This document shows positions 52,906-63,960 of a stretch of 64,000 nucleotides of DNA, in pieces; position 1 is the first letter of the stretch, and each line of letters opens with the position of its first letter. Location of the stretch: assembly GCA_028752905.1 (NCBI GenBank), contig JAQNBH010000015.1:30502488-30566487 (forward strand), read 5' to 3'. Made by a program: the position numbers and the translations under genes. The notes under the pieces are model-generated. The model was not told where the DNA came from. It saw only the letters and a list, made by a program, of their open reading frames with translations, and did not search any database. This stretch comes from Cladorhizidae sp. MBARI D1340-BT2. Lineage: Eukaryota; Porifera; Demospongiae; Poecilosclerida; Cladorhizidae.

Positions 52906-53091
52906 TTGAACAATCTAAAGCTGGGTCAGGCGTCCATACTCCAACACTGTCCACTTGTGTGCACGTAGATGTGTGGTTAGTTTGGGGCCAGTACCTATCT
53001 GAACAGCTGTATGTAATAGTAGCTCCTGCAGTAGTGTCAATGAAGGGCCACACTCTCACATTAGCAGCCACATTCGGAGTGAAGCAGTTCA
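52906..53091 (-). CDS. Sushi (CCP) domain exon, upstream module of the same receptor
   Basis: A 186-nt exon, 62 codons, phase 1 at both ends; acceptor TTCTATTATAG at 53092, donor TCAA|GTAGGT at 52905. It encodes NCFTPNVAANVRVWP, ITYSCSDRYWPQ, STCTQ and VWTPDPALDC: four Cys, the Trp before Cys4 and a TPDP turn, a full sushi module. A 258-bp intron separates it from the next sushi exon. The N-terminal part (signal peptide and any more modules) must lie upstream, beyond the 24-bp array and the Gmr1-like element, and was not found in the window. The product is inferred to be a membrane receptor or adhesion protein. Confidence 0.75.
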
Positions 53092-53280
53092 CTATAATAG
53101 AATTAAGTATAGCATAGGAGAGGCTACAATGCTATGTGCATGTACAGCAATAGAACATGATTTAATTCACACAATGAGCATAGAACAATATTCATGCCTC
53201 ACACACCCTAGGCAAGTTTCTCTTATATGAACAAGGTAAAAGTCTTTCTGGCAGTAATTTCTGTACATTTTATTATAGGT

Positions 53281-53919
53281 TTCACCATTACCATGCTGGG
53301 GTAGCCACATCACAAAGGTAGCCATGTGACTACTTGTAAAAGGTAGCCACATGATTACTTGTAAAGGTAACCACATGATTACTTGTAAAGGTAGCCACAT
53401 GACTACTTGTAAAGGTAGCCACATGACTGCTTGTAAAGGTAGGCACATGACTACTTGAAAAGGTAGACACATGACTGCTTGTAAAGGTAGACACATGACT
53501 GCTTGTAAAGGTAGCCACATGACTACTTGTAAAGGTAGCCACATGACTACTTGTAAAGATGACACATGACTGCTTGTAAAGGTAGCCACATGACTACTTG
53601 TAAAGGTAGCCACATGACTGCTTGTAAAGGTAGCCACATGACTACTTGTAAAGGTAGCCACATGACTACTTGTAAAGGTAGCCACATGAGTACTTGTAAA
53701 GGTAGCCACATGACTACTTCTCAAGGTAGCCACATGGTTACTTGTAAAGGTAGCCACATGACTACTTGTAAAGGTAGCCACATGACTACTTGTAAAGGTA
53801 GCCACATGACTACTTGTAAAGGTAGCCACATGACTGCTTGTAAAGGTAGCCACATGACTGCTTGTAAAGGTTGCCACGTGAGTACTTGTAAAGGTAAGCC
53901 TTGTAAAGGTAAGCCACAT
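53281..53919. repeat. 24-bp minisatellite, left block (about 26 units)
   Basis: Unit starts GTAGCCACATG, then ACTAC (or ACTGC), and ends TTGTAAAG. As 24 is a multiple of 3, several frames stay open (KGSHMTTC and VATFTSSH types) without coding meaning. The array is split by the Gmr1-like element and resumes at 59371. Confidence 0.95.
53915..53919. repeat. Target site duplication CACAT, left copy (right copy 59371-59375)
   Basis: CACAT precedes the TG of the 5' LTR and follows the CA of the 3' LTR. It is part of the minisatellite unit GTAGCCACATGACTAC, which is restored when the element and one copy are removed. Confidence 0.9.
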
Positions 53920-54259
53920 TGTCAGGGATTCCTCAACCATGAACCTCTGCAAGGGTCTGAACTGGGACCACAGACCACATAGATGCATAGATAACGATAG
54001 CCAATAGTACATAGGTCATGAGATTCCCCTGGACAGTTCTGATTGGCCAGGGAAGGAACAGACTAGCTAAATAGTATTCATATTATTACCTTGTAAGGGA
54101 ATAACCTGACTCACACCTGGCAGCCTATTTAAAGGAGCCAGGCCTCTGAGTCAGGGGTCCCAAGAGTTCTTGATTGTGTTGTGTAATAATTTAAAGCCAT
54201 CTTCGTACAGTTTCATGGGAATCTACTAGCATACTAGCACAGAGAATAGATCCCTCACA
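53920..54259 (+). repeat. 5' LTR of the Gmr1-like element
   Basis: 340 bp from TGTCAGGGATTCC to GATCCCTCACA. A TATA-like TATTTAAAG lies at 54126-54134, 3' of a short CACACCTGGCAGCC stretch, a plausible promoter position. Confidence 0.95.
54126..54134 (+). promoter_or_regulatory. TATA-like box in the 5' LTR
   Basis: TATTTAAAG, also present in the 3' LTR at 59237. It lies about 125 bp before the LTR end. Function is inferred from position. Confidence 0.4.
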
Positions 54260-54260
54260 T

Positions 54261-54290
54261 TGGTGGCAGCTACCGATTTCGAACCCATCG
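54261..54290 (+). other. Primer binding site, tRNA-Leu-like 3' complement
   Basis: TGGTGGCAGC follows the LTR after one T; it complements a tRNA end GCTGCCACCA, as in animal tRNA-Leu(AAG/TAG) from memory. Further on, GATTTCGAACCCA resembles the complement of a tRNA T-loop (TTCGAAA), so complementarity may extend to about 30 nt, with mismatches in the T-stem. Confidence 0.55.
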
Positions 54291-54303
54291 CTAAAGAACA
54301 ACT

Positions 54304-57300
54304 ATGTCTACAAGACCAAAACGCCACCTACAATCAGACAAAGCACACTTCGCTACCCCAGAGGATTCAAACAGCAGGGACTCCGCTGATTTGGAAGGGT
54401 TCCTCTCTGACTCTACAGAGACTGAGGACTCCAAAATCGAAGCGCTCACTGCAAAAATGGACCAGATGGAGACTACTCACATCCAGGAGACGAAGAAACT
54501 GCTAGAAGAATTTTGCAGACGAGAGGAGAAGGCAGAGCTCAAGGAAGAGCGCCGCTACCTGCAGGAGAGAGAGGACAAACAGAAGAGAGAGAGAGCAGAA
54601 GCCGAGAGGTTAGAGCAGACTGAGATACGTCGCAAGGAGGAACTTGAGGATTTACGACAGAGAGAAGACGAGAGACAGCAGAGGGACCAAGAACGGTGGA
54701 TGGAACTGTTCGAACGCACCCAACAAAACAACGATGCTCAGAGACAAGAGGAGAGAGAGAGTAGACAGCAGGAGAAAGCCGAAGAGCAACGACGGCAGGA
54801 AAACAAAAGAAAGACGGGCAAGGACGCACCCAGACTGCAGACCTTGAAGGACACAGCAGAAGTGGAGTCGTTCCTAGACCACTTTGAGTCACATATGACC
54901 ACTTTCAAAGTCCATCCCAGCTATTGGATAGCAAACCTACTTACCGTCCTGGACGAAAAATCCCTAAACTTCCTAGCTGACCTCCCTGCAGACCGAAAGA
55001 GAGACTTCCCGACAAACCGACAAACATTGATTGAGTACCATGGCATCACCCCGGAGACCTACCGAATTAGATGGAGAGAGCTTACACCAGTGCATGGTGA
55101 GTCAGCGCATGAGCTTTTCAAAAGAGCTGACATCAACCTCACCAGATGGACCAAGTCAGCCACCACCAGACGGGAACTACATGAGATGCTGGTCATTGAT
55201 CAGGGGATCCAGGCATTGACGGATCCAAAACTACAGGCCTGGATATGGGAGAAGAAGCCGAAAACCCACACAGAAGCCGGCCGGCTTGTGGAAGAGTATC
55301 AGCTCTTCAAACCAAAAACAGAGGAGCCAAGAAGACTGTGGATGAGACCACCGAGATCGAACAAACCGCAAAGTGAAAGTGTTGGCTACCAACCCCGACC
55401 AGCACGGACATACAATGGGCAGGAACGAACTAGAACGGATGATACCAGGCGGGCACCCGACACGCGACCCCCACGACCACCATCCTTCGATGCAGAAGGA
55501 CGACCACGCTGCTTCCACTGCAACGAATATGGACACATGGCTGCCAAGTGCCTGAGACGGGCAGTCACGTATGTTGGTTTATCATCTAACTTACCTGTGT
55601 TATTACATCTTCCAGGTACCATCGACGGGCAACGAATTGCAGAGATGACAATCGACTCTGGCTGCACACAAACCCAGATCAATAGCCAGTGGATCAAAAG
55701 TGGAGCGCTCACTGGAGACCGGGTGTTAGTTACAGGAGTGCATGGCCACACGAAATCCCTACCGACAGCCAAGGTCAACCTCACGGTACTAGGGAAGAAG
55801 CGTGTCATGACGGTTGCAGTGAATCGACACCTTGACAGGGACGTGCTGCTAGGACTAGACCTCCCCGACTTAGCCAATCTCATGCTGCAAGCACAGAAGA
55901 GAACCCAACGACCGAGACGCCGCTGTCCAAGACCAATCACCTATGCTGAACTCTCTGATCATTCAGACCAGGACGAGGACAGCAGCACAGATGTCACACA
56001 GTTGAATACATCGACAGAAGACGAGCAGACCAGCTCAGATGTGGCTGATGTGGAGGAAGACATCAATGATGCACAGAAGAACATGCCATTACACATGGAG
56101 AACACACTGACTGTGGCTAAGCAGGACGATACCGACTCGTTGGACGACGATGGCCTCCCGGACTGGGAGGATGATATGTTCCTGACTCCCTCCAACAAAA
56201 GGAAGCAGACCAGGAGTGCTAAGAGAGTAGAGAGAAAGAAGTATCAGTCAATCTGGGGTCAGCAGGTACCACTCGACGGCGGACCAGACCAACTAAGGAA
56301 AGCACAAACTGAAGACTCATCACTGGAACACCCCAGGAGGAAGGCAAATCAGCTGGACACCCCCTTCCACTACAAGGATGGCCTCCTGTATAGAAGATGG
56401 ACCCCAGCCAAGCAACATGATGAGGTAAACCAGCTGGTACTGCCACAGCCATACCGGGAGACAGTCCTCAGGATGGCACACCAGATACCGTGGGCAGGCC
56501 ACTTGGGAAGAAAGAGAACAACAACACGACTTATGCAGCGATTCTTCTGGCCAGGGATGAGGACAGATGTGGCAAAGCTGTGTACCCGCTGCCAAGACTG
56601 CCAGAGATCAGCCACTACCAAACCACGAAAGGTACCACTAATTCCCTTACCTGTGATGCGGATACCTTTTCGCCGTATAGCCATGGACATGGTGGGACCG
56701 CTGCCGGAGACAAAGGAGGGCCACAGATTTATTTTGACAGTCTGCGACTATGGCACACGATTCCCTGAGGCATTTCCACTATGCACGACCACCAGTACAG
56801 ACGTGGCAGAGGCACTTATCGAGTTGTTCTCCAGGGTTGGACTCCCAGATGAAATTTTAACGGACCGAGGAGCTAACTTCACTAGTGGCTTACTCCAGGA
56901 ATTCTATCGCCTATTCGGTATCCGCTCTATCAAGACCTCTGCATACCATCCTCAAACTGATGGTATGGTTGAGAGGTTCAACGCAACACTCAAGCAGATG
57001 CTAAGGAAACTGATTGGCCAATTTGATAATCAGTGGAACAAGGTTCTCCCATACGTACTCTTTGCGTACCGCAGCGTCCCCCAGGAAAGCACTGGCTACT
57101 CCCCATTTGAGCTGCTCTATGGATGGAACCCCCGCGGACCACTTGATATCGTCAAGGAAGAATGGGAAGCACCCAAGCAGGCCCCAGAAAGCACAGTGTC
57201 CTTCCTTCAAGAGACATATCGTCGCCTCGAAGCAGCCCAGAAATCTGCAACAGTCTGTGAGAAGGATGCCAAAAAGGAGATGAAGCGGTATTACGACAAG

Positions 57301-59093
57301 ACCACCAGAGAGCGGACCTTTCAGATTGGAGACCTTGTGCTAGTCCTGCTGCCGTCATCGTCAAATAAACTCCTGGCCAAATGGCAGGGCCCTTTCCCAG
57401 TGGTGGACAAGCTGTCCCCCACCACATTCCGGGTTAGGATGGATGGCAGTAGGAGACCGCTCAGGACATACCACGTCAACATGTTGGCAAGATGGGAGTC
57501 GCCCTCCGCGATATGCCTGACAGCTAGCGTAAGAATGGATGACACGACTGAAGTGGACATTCCAACGTGGCCAGATGAAGAGAAACCACCAACAGTAGAT
57601 CTAAATGAGGAACTGGATGAACACCAGAAAGAAGAGTTACTTGCACTCTTACGACAGCATGAACATGTTTTTACGAACGAGCCAGGGAGAACTCAAATGG
57701 CAGTCATGCAAATAGCAACCGGAGAAGCTCTGCCCGTCCACTCACCTCCCTACCGCCTACCCCACTCCAGGAGAGAGACCGTCAGAAGGGAAATAGACCA
57801 GATGTTGAGGGCGGACCTCGTCGAGGCTAGCACCAGTGCATGGGCTGCTCCCATCGTGCTGGTTCCAAAGAAAGACGGGTCACTGCGCCTCTGTGTGGAC
57901 TATCGTCGACTCAATGCAGTGACCCGTCCCGACCCATTTCCTATGCCCAGAGTTGATGAGTTGATCGATGGCTTAGCCAGAGCTACATACCTCACCACGC
58001 TGGACCTCACCAAAGGGTATTGGCAGGTGCCAGTTGATGAGAATTCACGCCAGAAGACAGCTTTTGTCACCCCGTTTGGTAAATACCAATTCAAAGTTAT
58101 GCCGTTTGGGCTAGTGGGAGCTCCCAGCGTTTTTCAACGCATGATGAACACCATATTTGGGGATGCCTCAGACTTTGTAGCAGCCTACATGGATGACATT
58201 GTGGTGTTTAGTACAACCTGTCAGCACCACCTCAACCACCTAGAACAGACGCTGACCCGACTTAGTGAGGCAGGGCTCACTGCAAAACAAGCAAAGTGCA
58301 AGTATGCCATGTACACATGCCCATACCTTGGCCACGTTGTAGGGAAAGGACAGGTCAGACCTGAGCTTGGTAAAGTATAGGCCGTGCAAGACTTCACAGT
58401 TCCAAAGAAAAAGAAGGACATCAGATCATTCTTAGGGCTGACTGGATACTATCGTCGATTTATCCCTAAGTACGCTACTACTGCCGCTCCACTATCAGAC
58501 CTCACCCGAAAGGACCTCCCAGACAAAGTAGAATGGACAGAGACACACCAGCGAGCCTTCCAGGCACTGAAGGATGCCCTGTCGAGTGAGCCAGTCCTTC
58601 AGGGACCAGACTTCAACCGACAATTTGTGGTCCAGACGGATGCGTCTGATGTTGGGGTGGGTGCAGTGCTCAGCCAGATGGACGAGGCACAGAATGACCG
58701 TCCCATAGCTTTCTTCTCCCGAAAGCTTCTCTCCCGGGAGAGGAACTACGCGGCGGTAGAAAAGGAATGCCTCGCCATTATTGAAGCAGTCAAACATTTT
58801 TCAGTTTACCTCACTGGTGTCAGTTTCACTATTGCCACGGACCAAACTGTCTCCGTTACCTCGACAGAATGCGAGACACAGAAGGAAGACTTACGAGATG
58901 GGCACTACTCCAACCTTACAACTACGTCATCATTCACCATCCAGGGAAAGCCAATGCGAATGCAGATGGGCTGTCTCGTCAAGCATGGACGGAGGAAACC
59001 AGCTTCGCTGCAGGGAAGGTAAGGGGGGAGTGTCAGGGATTCCTCAACCATGAACCCCTGCAAGGGTCTGAACTGGGACCACAGACCACATAG
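54304..59093 (+). pseudogene. Gag-Pol of the Gmr1-like element, broken by a stop and a frameshift
   Basis: ATG at 54304 opens 1,358 codons to TAG at 58378-58380. Order: Glu/Arg/Gln-rich coiled coil about 45-180; capsid, with a SCAN-like segment about 250-333; one CCHC knuckle 403-416 (CFHCNEYGHMAAKC); protease with IDSGCTQ, D451; a long acidic linker; integrase zinc finger H726, H733, C763, C766; catalytic D795, D854, E890 with 35 residues between the last two; GPF motif 1029-1031; reverse transcriptase about 1140-1355 with YMDD 1295-1298. After the TAG the same frame continues into the RT connection and RNase H (SFLGLTGYYRRFIP, QTDASDVGVGAVLSQ). A one-base deletion near 58843-58847 then shifts the rest (MRDTEGRLTRWALLQ, HHPGKANANADGLSR) into another frame, ending at TAG 59091-59093 inside the 3' LTR. 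With two lesions the copy is probably inactive, although Gag to RT is uninterrupted. Confidence 0.9.
59021..59030 (+). other. Polypurine tract of the Gmr1-like element
   Basis: AAGGGGGGAG directly before the TG of the 3' LTR; the usual plus-strand primer position. Confidence 0.8.
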
Positions 59094-59370
59094 ATGCATA
59101 GATAACGATAGCCAATAGTGTATAGGTCATGAGATTCCCCTGGACAGTTCTGATTGGCCAGGGAAGGAACAGACTAGCTAAATAGTATTCATATTATTAC
59201 CTTGTAAGGGAATAACCTGACTCACACCTGGCAGCCTATTTAAAGGAGCCAGGCCTCTGAGTCAGGGGGCCCAAGAGTTCTTGATTGTGTTGTGTAATAA
59301 TTTAAAGCCATCTTCGTACAGTTTCATGGGAATCTACTAGCATACTAGCACAGAGAATAGATCCCTCACA
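59031..59370 (+). repeat. 3' LTR of the Gmr1-like element
   Basis: 340 bp, four substitutions from the 5' LTR, followed by the second CACAT and the resumed minisatellite. Confidence 0.95.
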
Positions 59371-61612
59371 CACATGACTACTTGTAAAGGTTGCCACATG
59401 AATACTTGTAAAGGTAGCCACATGACTACTTGTAAAGGTACATGACTACTTGTAAAGGTAGCAACATGAGTGCTTGTAAAGGTTGCCACATGACTACTTG
59501 TAAAGGTACATGACTACTTGTAAAGGTAGCCACATGACTTCTTGTAAAGGTAGCCACATGACTGCTTGTAAAGATAGCCACATGAGTGCCTGTAAAGGTT
59601 GCCACATGACTACTTGTAAAGGTACATGACTACTTGTAAAGGTAGCAACATGACTGCTTGTAAATGTTGCCGCATGAGTACTTGTAAAGGTAGCACAAGC
59701 CTACTTGTAAAGGTAGACACATGACTGCTTGTAAATGTTGCCACATGAATGCTTGTAAAGATAGCCACATGAGTGCTTGTAAAGGTTGCCACATGACTAC
59801 TTGTAAAGGTACATGACTACTTGTAATGGTAGCAACATGACTACTTGTAAAGGTAGCCACATGACTGCTTGTCAAAGTAGCCACTTGACAGCTTGTAAAG
59901 TTTGCCGCATGAGTACTTGTAAAGGTAGCCATGTAAAGGTAGCCACATGACTAGTTGTAAAGGTAGCCACATGATTACTTGTAAAGGTAGCCGCATGAGT
60001 ACTTGTAAAGGTAGCCACATGACTACTTGTAAAGGTAGCAACATGACTACTTGTAAAGGTAGCCACATGACTACATGTAAAGGTAGCCACGTGACTACTT
60101 GTAAAGGTAGCCACGTGACTACTTGTAAAGGTAGCCACATGACTACTTGTAAAGGTAGACACATGACTACTTGTAAAGGTAGCCACATGACTACTTGTAA
60201 AGGTAGCCACATGACCACTTGTAAAGATAGACACATGACTACTTGTAAAGGTAGCCACATGACTGCTTGTAAAGGTTGCCACATGAGTACTTGTAAAGTT
60301 AGCCACATGACTGCTTGTAAAGATAGCCACATAATTACTTGTAAAGGTAGCCACATGACTACTTGTAAAGGTAGCCACATGACTACTTCTAAAGGTAGCC
60401 ACATGACTACTTCTAAAGGTAGCCACATGACTACTTGTAAAGGTAGCCACATGACTGCTTGTAAAGATAGCCACATGACTGCTTGTAAAGGTACATGCCT
60501 ACTTGTAAAGGTAGCACATGACTGCTTTTAAAGGTTGCCACATGACTACTTGTAAAGGTACATGACTACTTGTAAAGGTAGACACATGACTACTTGTAAA
60601 GGTACATGACAACTTGTAAAGGTAGCACATGCCTACTTGTAAAGGTAGCACATGCCTACTTGTAAAGGTAGCCACATGACTACTTGTAAAGGTAGCCACA
60701 TGAGTCACTGCTTGTAAAGGTAGCAACATTACTGCTTGTAAAGTTTGCCACAGGATTACTTGTAAAGGTAGCCATATGACTACTTGTAAAGGTAGCACAT
60801 GCCTACTTGTAAAGGTAGCACATGCCTACTTGTAAAGGTAGCACATGCCTACTTGTAAAGGTAGCCACATGAGTACTTGTAAAGGTAGCCACATGACTGC
60901 TTGTAAAAGTAGCCACTTGAGTGCTTGTAAAGGTTGCCACATGACTACTTGTAAAGGTTGCCACATGACTGCTTGTAAAAGTAGCCACTTGATTGCTTGT
61001 AAAGTTTGCCACATGACTACTTGTAAAGGTAGCCACATGACTACTTGTAAAGGTAGCAACATGCCGACTTGTAAAGGTAGCCACATGACTGCTTGTAAAG
61101 GTTGCCACATGCGTAATTGTAAAGGTAGCCACATGAAACTTGTAAAGATAGCCACATAATTACTTGTAAAGGTAGCCACATGACTACGTGTACTTGTAAA
61201 GGTAGCCACATGACTACTTGTAAAGGTAGCCACATGACTGCTTGTAAAAGTAGCCACATGACTACTTGTAAAAGTAGCCACATGACTACTTGTAGAGGTA
61301 GCACATAACTACTTGTAAAAGTAGTCACTTGACTACTTGTAAAGATAGTCACATGATTACTTATAAAGGAAGCACATGACTACTTATAAAGGTAGACACT
61401 TGACTACTTGTAAAGGTAGTCACATGACTTCTTGTAAAGGTTGTCATGTGACCACTTGTAAAGGTGGCCACATGACTTCTGTAAAGGTAGCCACATGACT
61501 ACTTGTAAAATTAGTCACATGACTTCTGTTAAGGTAGCCACATGAATATTTGTAAAGGTGACCACATGACTTCTTGTAAAGATAGCCACATGACTACTTG
61601 TAAAGGTATAGC
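59371..61612. repeat. 24-bp minisatellite, right block (about 95 units)
   Basis: Same unit and orientation as 53281-53919, with more 20-bp units lacking GCCA (GGTACATGACTACTTG) and many ACTGC or GAGTAC variants. Divergence grows toward 61600 (AAGTAGTCACTTG, AAAGGAAGCACATG), marking the array's true right edge. Open frames in it are repeat products. Confidence 0.95.
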
Positions 61613-62350
61613 CACATGGATCCAGATTTACCAAAGCTATTATTTGCAAACAGAAACACACACACTCCATTGATCCAAGTAACATAGGCACTCCATTTAC
61701 TTCCACTTGGGAAGAAGTGGTACAGGCCAATTAGCTTTTCTGCATGTGATCACTTGTTGCAGAATCAATGATGGTTGTCTAGGCCCTGATGGAGAAAGGA
61801 CTGGCTTCAAACCTTCACTGACACCTCTGGGATAGCATGTGTTTGTAGCACACATCATTTGCAAACTAGCTTATTCACACCAGAAATATATATCCAGCAT
61901 GTATGCAGCCAAGATGCCTCGGGGTCCACTTGTTGGGACTCTCTCAACTTCTTCCACTCATCCTTACACCTCTTCTCCTCCTGTCACATTGCATACTGAG
62001 GACTCCACACTCACATGTATATAACACATTTTGCCCAAAGACTTCAGTTCTGGGCCCACTCATGCCAGTCTTCAGAAAGACCACCATTTCCTCTTTCTCT
62101 CGCCACAAATTCATTTCAGCGATACTTTTGCCCACCTGCTGCTTGGCTGCTTCAAATAGAGGTACAAACTACATTTGGTTTGGTAAGCGGCAGAATTCCA
62201 CCCAAGACTAAGAAGATTGCAATGGTAGAGTACTGAAAAGAGCCTCTGCTGCTTACCATCCTCCATATAGCAATGTTGCAGTTAATCTCATAGTGGACAA
62301 ACCAATAAGGCATCACATCACGAAAACGTAATGTGACAGATCTAGTGAGA
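61613..62350. other. Unique or highly decayed sequence
   Basis: No intact gene seen. It may be the 3' part of the LINE whose RT lies just to the right, but I found no firm motif. Short open frames here lack homology that I can recognise. Confidence 0.4.
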
Positions 62351-62379
62351 TTCATGAAGTACCAAACTTGCCAGGTTAT

Positions 62380-63960
62380 GGTACTGCCAAGTCATGGAGT
62401 AGAGCATGCAAATACAGAACAGGCGTGGCTTAGATATCTTGCATTATGTAACTGAAGACCTTGAAGGCCTTACAGAGTCTGGAGTCCACCTCAATGGCTG
62501 AGCCATCCTGCACACTGCTAAAGGTAGTGGAAGTTGGACACCAACTCTACAAGGACACCATTAAAAAACAGATGAATAGACTCCGGCCTCGGATTGGATT
62601 GCAGCACTGCCACAGTCTTTGCTTTCCTCAGCTTATGGTGAAATTGACATTGAAGTCACTACAGTGTTGACACAGCATTCAACATAACCTTGAGGTCCTC
62701 ACATGAATCAACCATTAGAGCATATCATTAGCGTCCTCCAGATCAGAAACTACAGTCTGATGTTGGAGCATAATTGCCCACCAACTTTGCATCATGGAAG
62801 TAAGTATTCACTACTCACACACCTACTGCAGCTGATCATCAAAGTAGAGGCTGAAGATCTTTGAGTCCATCACACATCCCTGACAGACAGCACTAATGAT
62901 GGCAGACTCTGAAGTCTTCCTATAGGACCTAGCTAGCAGCAGTCCTTAAGTGCTCGTGCAAACCATGAATGCTCTCCCAGGACACAGTGGATGTGGCACT
63001 ATCAATATTCTCTATAATTTCAGCCCTGGAACCTGTGTGAGTATGTGTGTGTATTCTAGCTTGTCTTTCACCCTCAATATTTTAAGGAAGATTGTAAAGA
63101 CAATAAAGCATCGTCCAAATGATTTGTGGCTTATAGAATAAAAATCTGTTTGAGATCGATGGAGCAGATTCAGAGTCTGGTAAAACTCCTTGTTTTCTCC
63201 ACTTTCTTCAAGAACTGAAGAGAGAACAACGAGTCTGCATAACCTCTGCCTTGTGGGAAGCCTTATGTCTCGCACAGAGATAGAGTTGTAATTTAGGCTT
63301 GAGAATTTCCATAGAGAAAAAAATTCGAAGGAGTTCAAGAAAACAACGCCTTGATAGTTCTCATAGATTATGACTTCACTTCTTAAGGAGGGATGAGTAT
63401 CTGCTTCAGCACCTCCACAGGTATCTAATCTAGACATGGAGCTCTTCCTTTACACATCTGAGAAGTGTCAGGTTGACAATTTTGTCTAGCAAATCATGTG
63501 CAGGGTATAGCTCAGATATTCTGATCTCACACATACACTATTGACAACTTCAGAGAAGTGCTGCACACCATCACAGCTGATATTTTCTCTGCTTAAGTTG
63601 CTCCATCCCTTGCTAATAGAGTGAATGTCTAGGGTTTGGAACATTCTTCTTCAGTAAAAGGAGCTCCCTGATGAGCGATTCACTAAAGCCACTAAATGCA
63701 CTCCACCTAGCACTGCACACCTTCGCAGCAGAATCTTCCTTGGCTTGTGCAGATGAAGATACTGTAGCTTTAGTGTATCACCATTATGCCTCAGGGAAGA
63801 AGCCAGGCATCTCTCTTCTTGTTCAAGAGATTCTGAGCCTACCTGTCAACAAGTCTTCCTCCTTTTTCCATGGCAGATCAGGCAAGATCTTGTATTCCTT
63901 TGTTCATAACAGCCTTGAAGCTATACTATGTCAGCTCAGGAGCATCTTGCTGGATGTCTC
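62380..63960 (-). pseudogene. Decayed non-LTR retrotransposon (LINE) reverse transcriptase
   Basis: Read on the minus strand, RT landmarks appear in the right order but in different frames with stops. Near 63275-63195 is GFPQGRGYADSLFSLQFLKK, corresponding to the QCGFRxGRGCxDxIFxLRxL region. Near 62886-62828 is QGCVMDSKIFSLYFDDQLQ, corresponding to the RQGCVLSPxLFxLY palm motif. Near 62620-62520 is AKTVAVLQSNPRP, then VELVSNFHYL, and at about 62518-62455 SSVQDGSAIEVDSRLCKAF, matching the post-palm segment FxYLGSxIS-DGS-x-x-x-I-x-x-R-I-x-K-A. The xxDD box is not recognisable. Several frameshifts and stops show an old dead copy. It may extend to both sides; the ends are approximate. Confidence 0.65.

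Larger units (their letters stand above)
53920..59370 (+). mobile_element. Gmr1-like Ty3/Gypsy LTR retrotransposon (integrase before RT), disabled
   Basis: A 5,451-bp element with 340-bp LTRs, a primer site, one long gag-pol frame, a polypurine tract and 5-bp target duplications CACAT. Domain order is Gag, protease, integrase, reverse transcriptase, RNase H. This is the order of Ty1/copia, but the RT motifs (LDLTKGYWQVPV, MPFGLVGAPSVFQRMMN, YMDD) and the GPF-type integrase tail are Gypsy type. That combination defines the Gmr1-like group first described from fish and other deuterostomes. The LTRs differ at four positions (53946/59057, 54009-54010/59120-59121, 54158/59269), about 1.2%, so the insertion is older than the Mag-like one. 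A nonsense codon and a frameshift now break pol. Confidence 0.93.

Noticed and set aside
58378..58380. TAG as recoded amino acid or alternative genetic code
   Set aside because: Other frames in the window end normally at TAG and TAA, and the nearby deletion shows that the copy is decaying; a nonsense mutation is simpler.
53167..61352. Open frames of KGSHMTTC, VATFTSSH and LPLQVVMW type
   Set aside because: Products of the 24-bp minisatellite, open in several frames for the same arithmetic reason.
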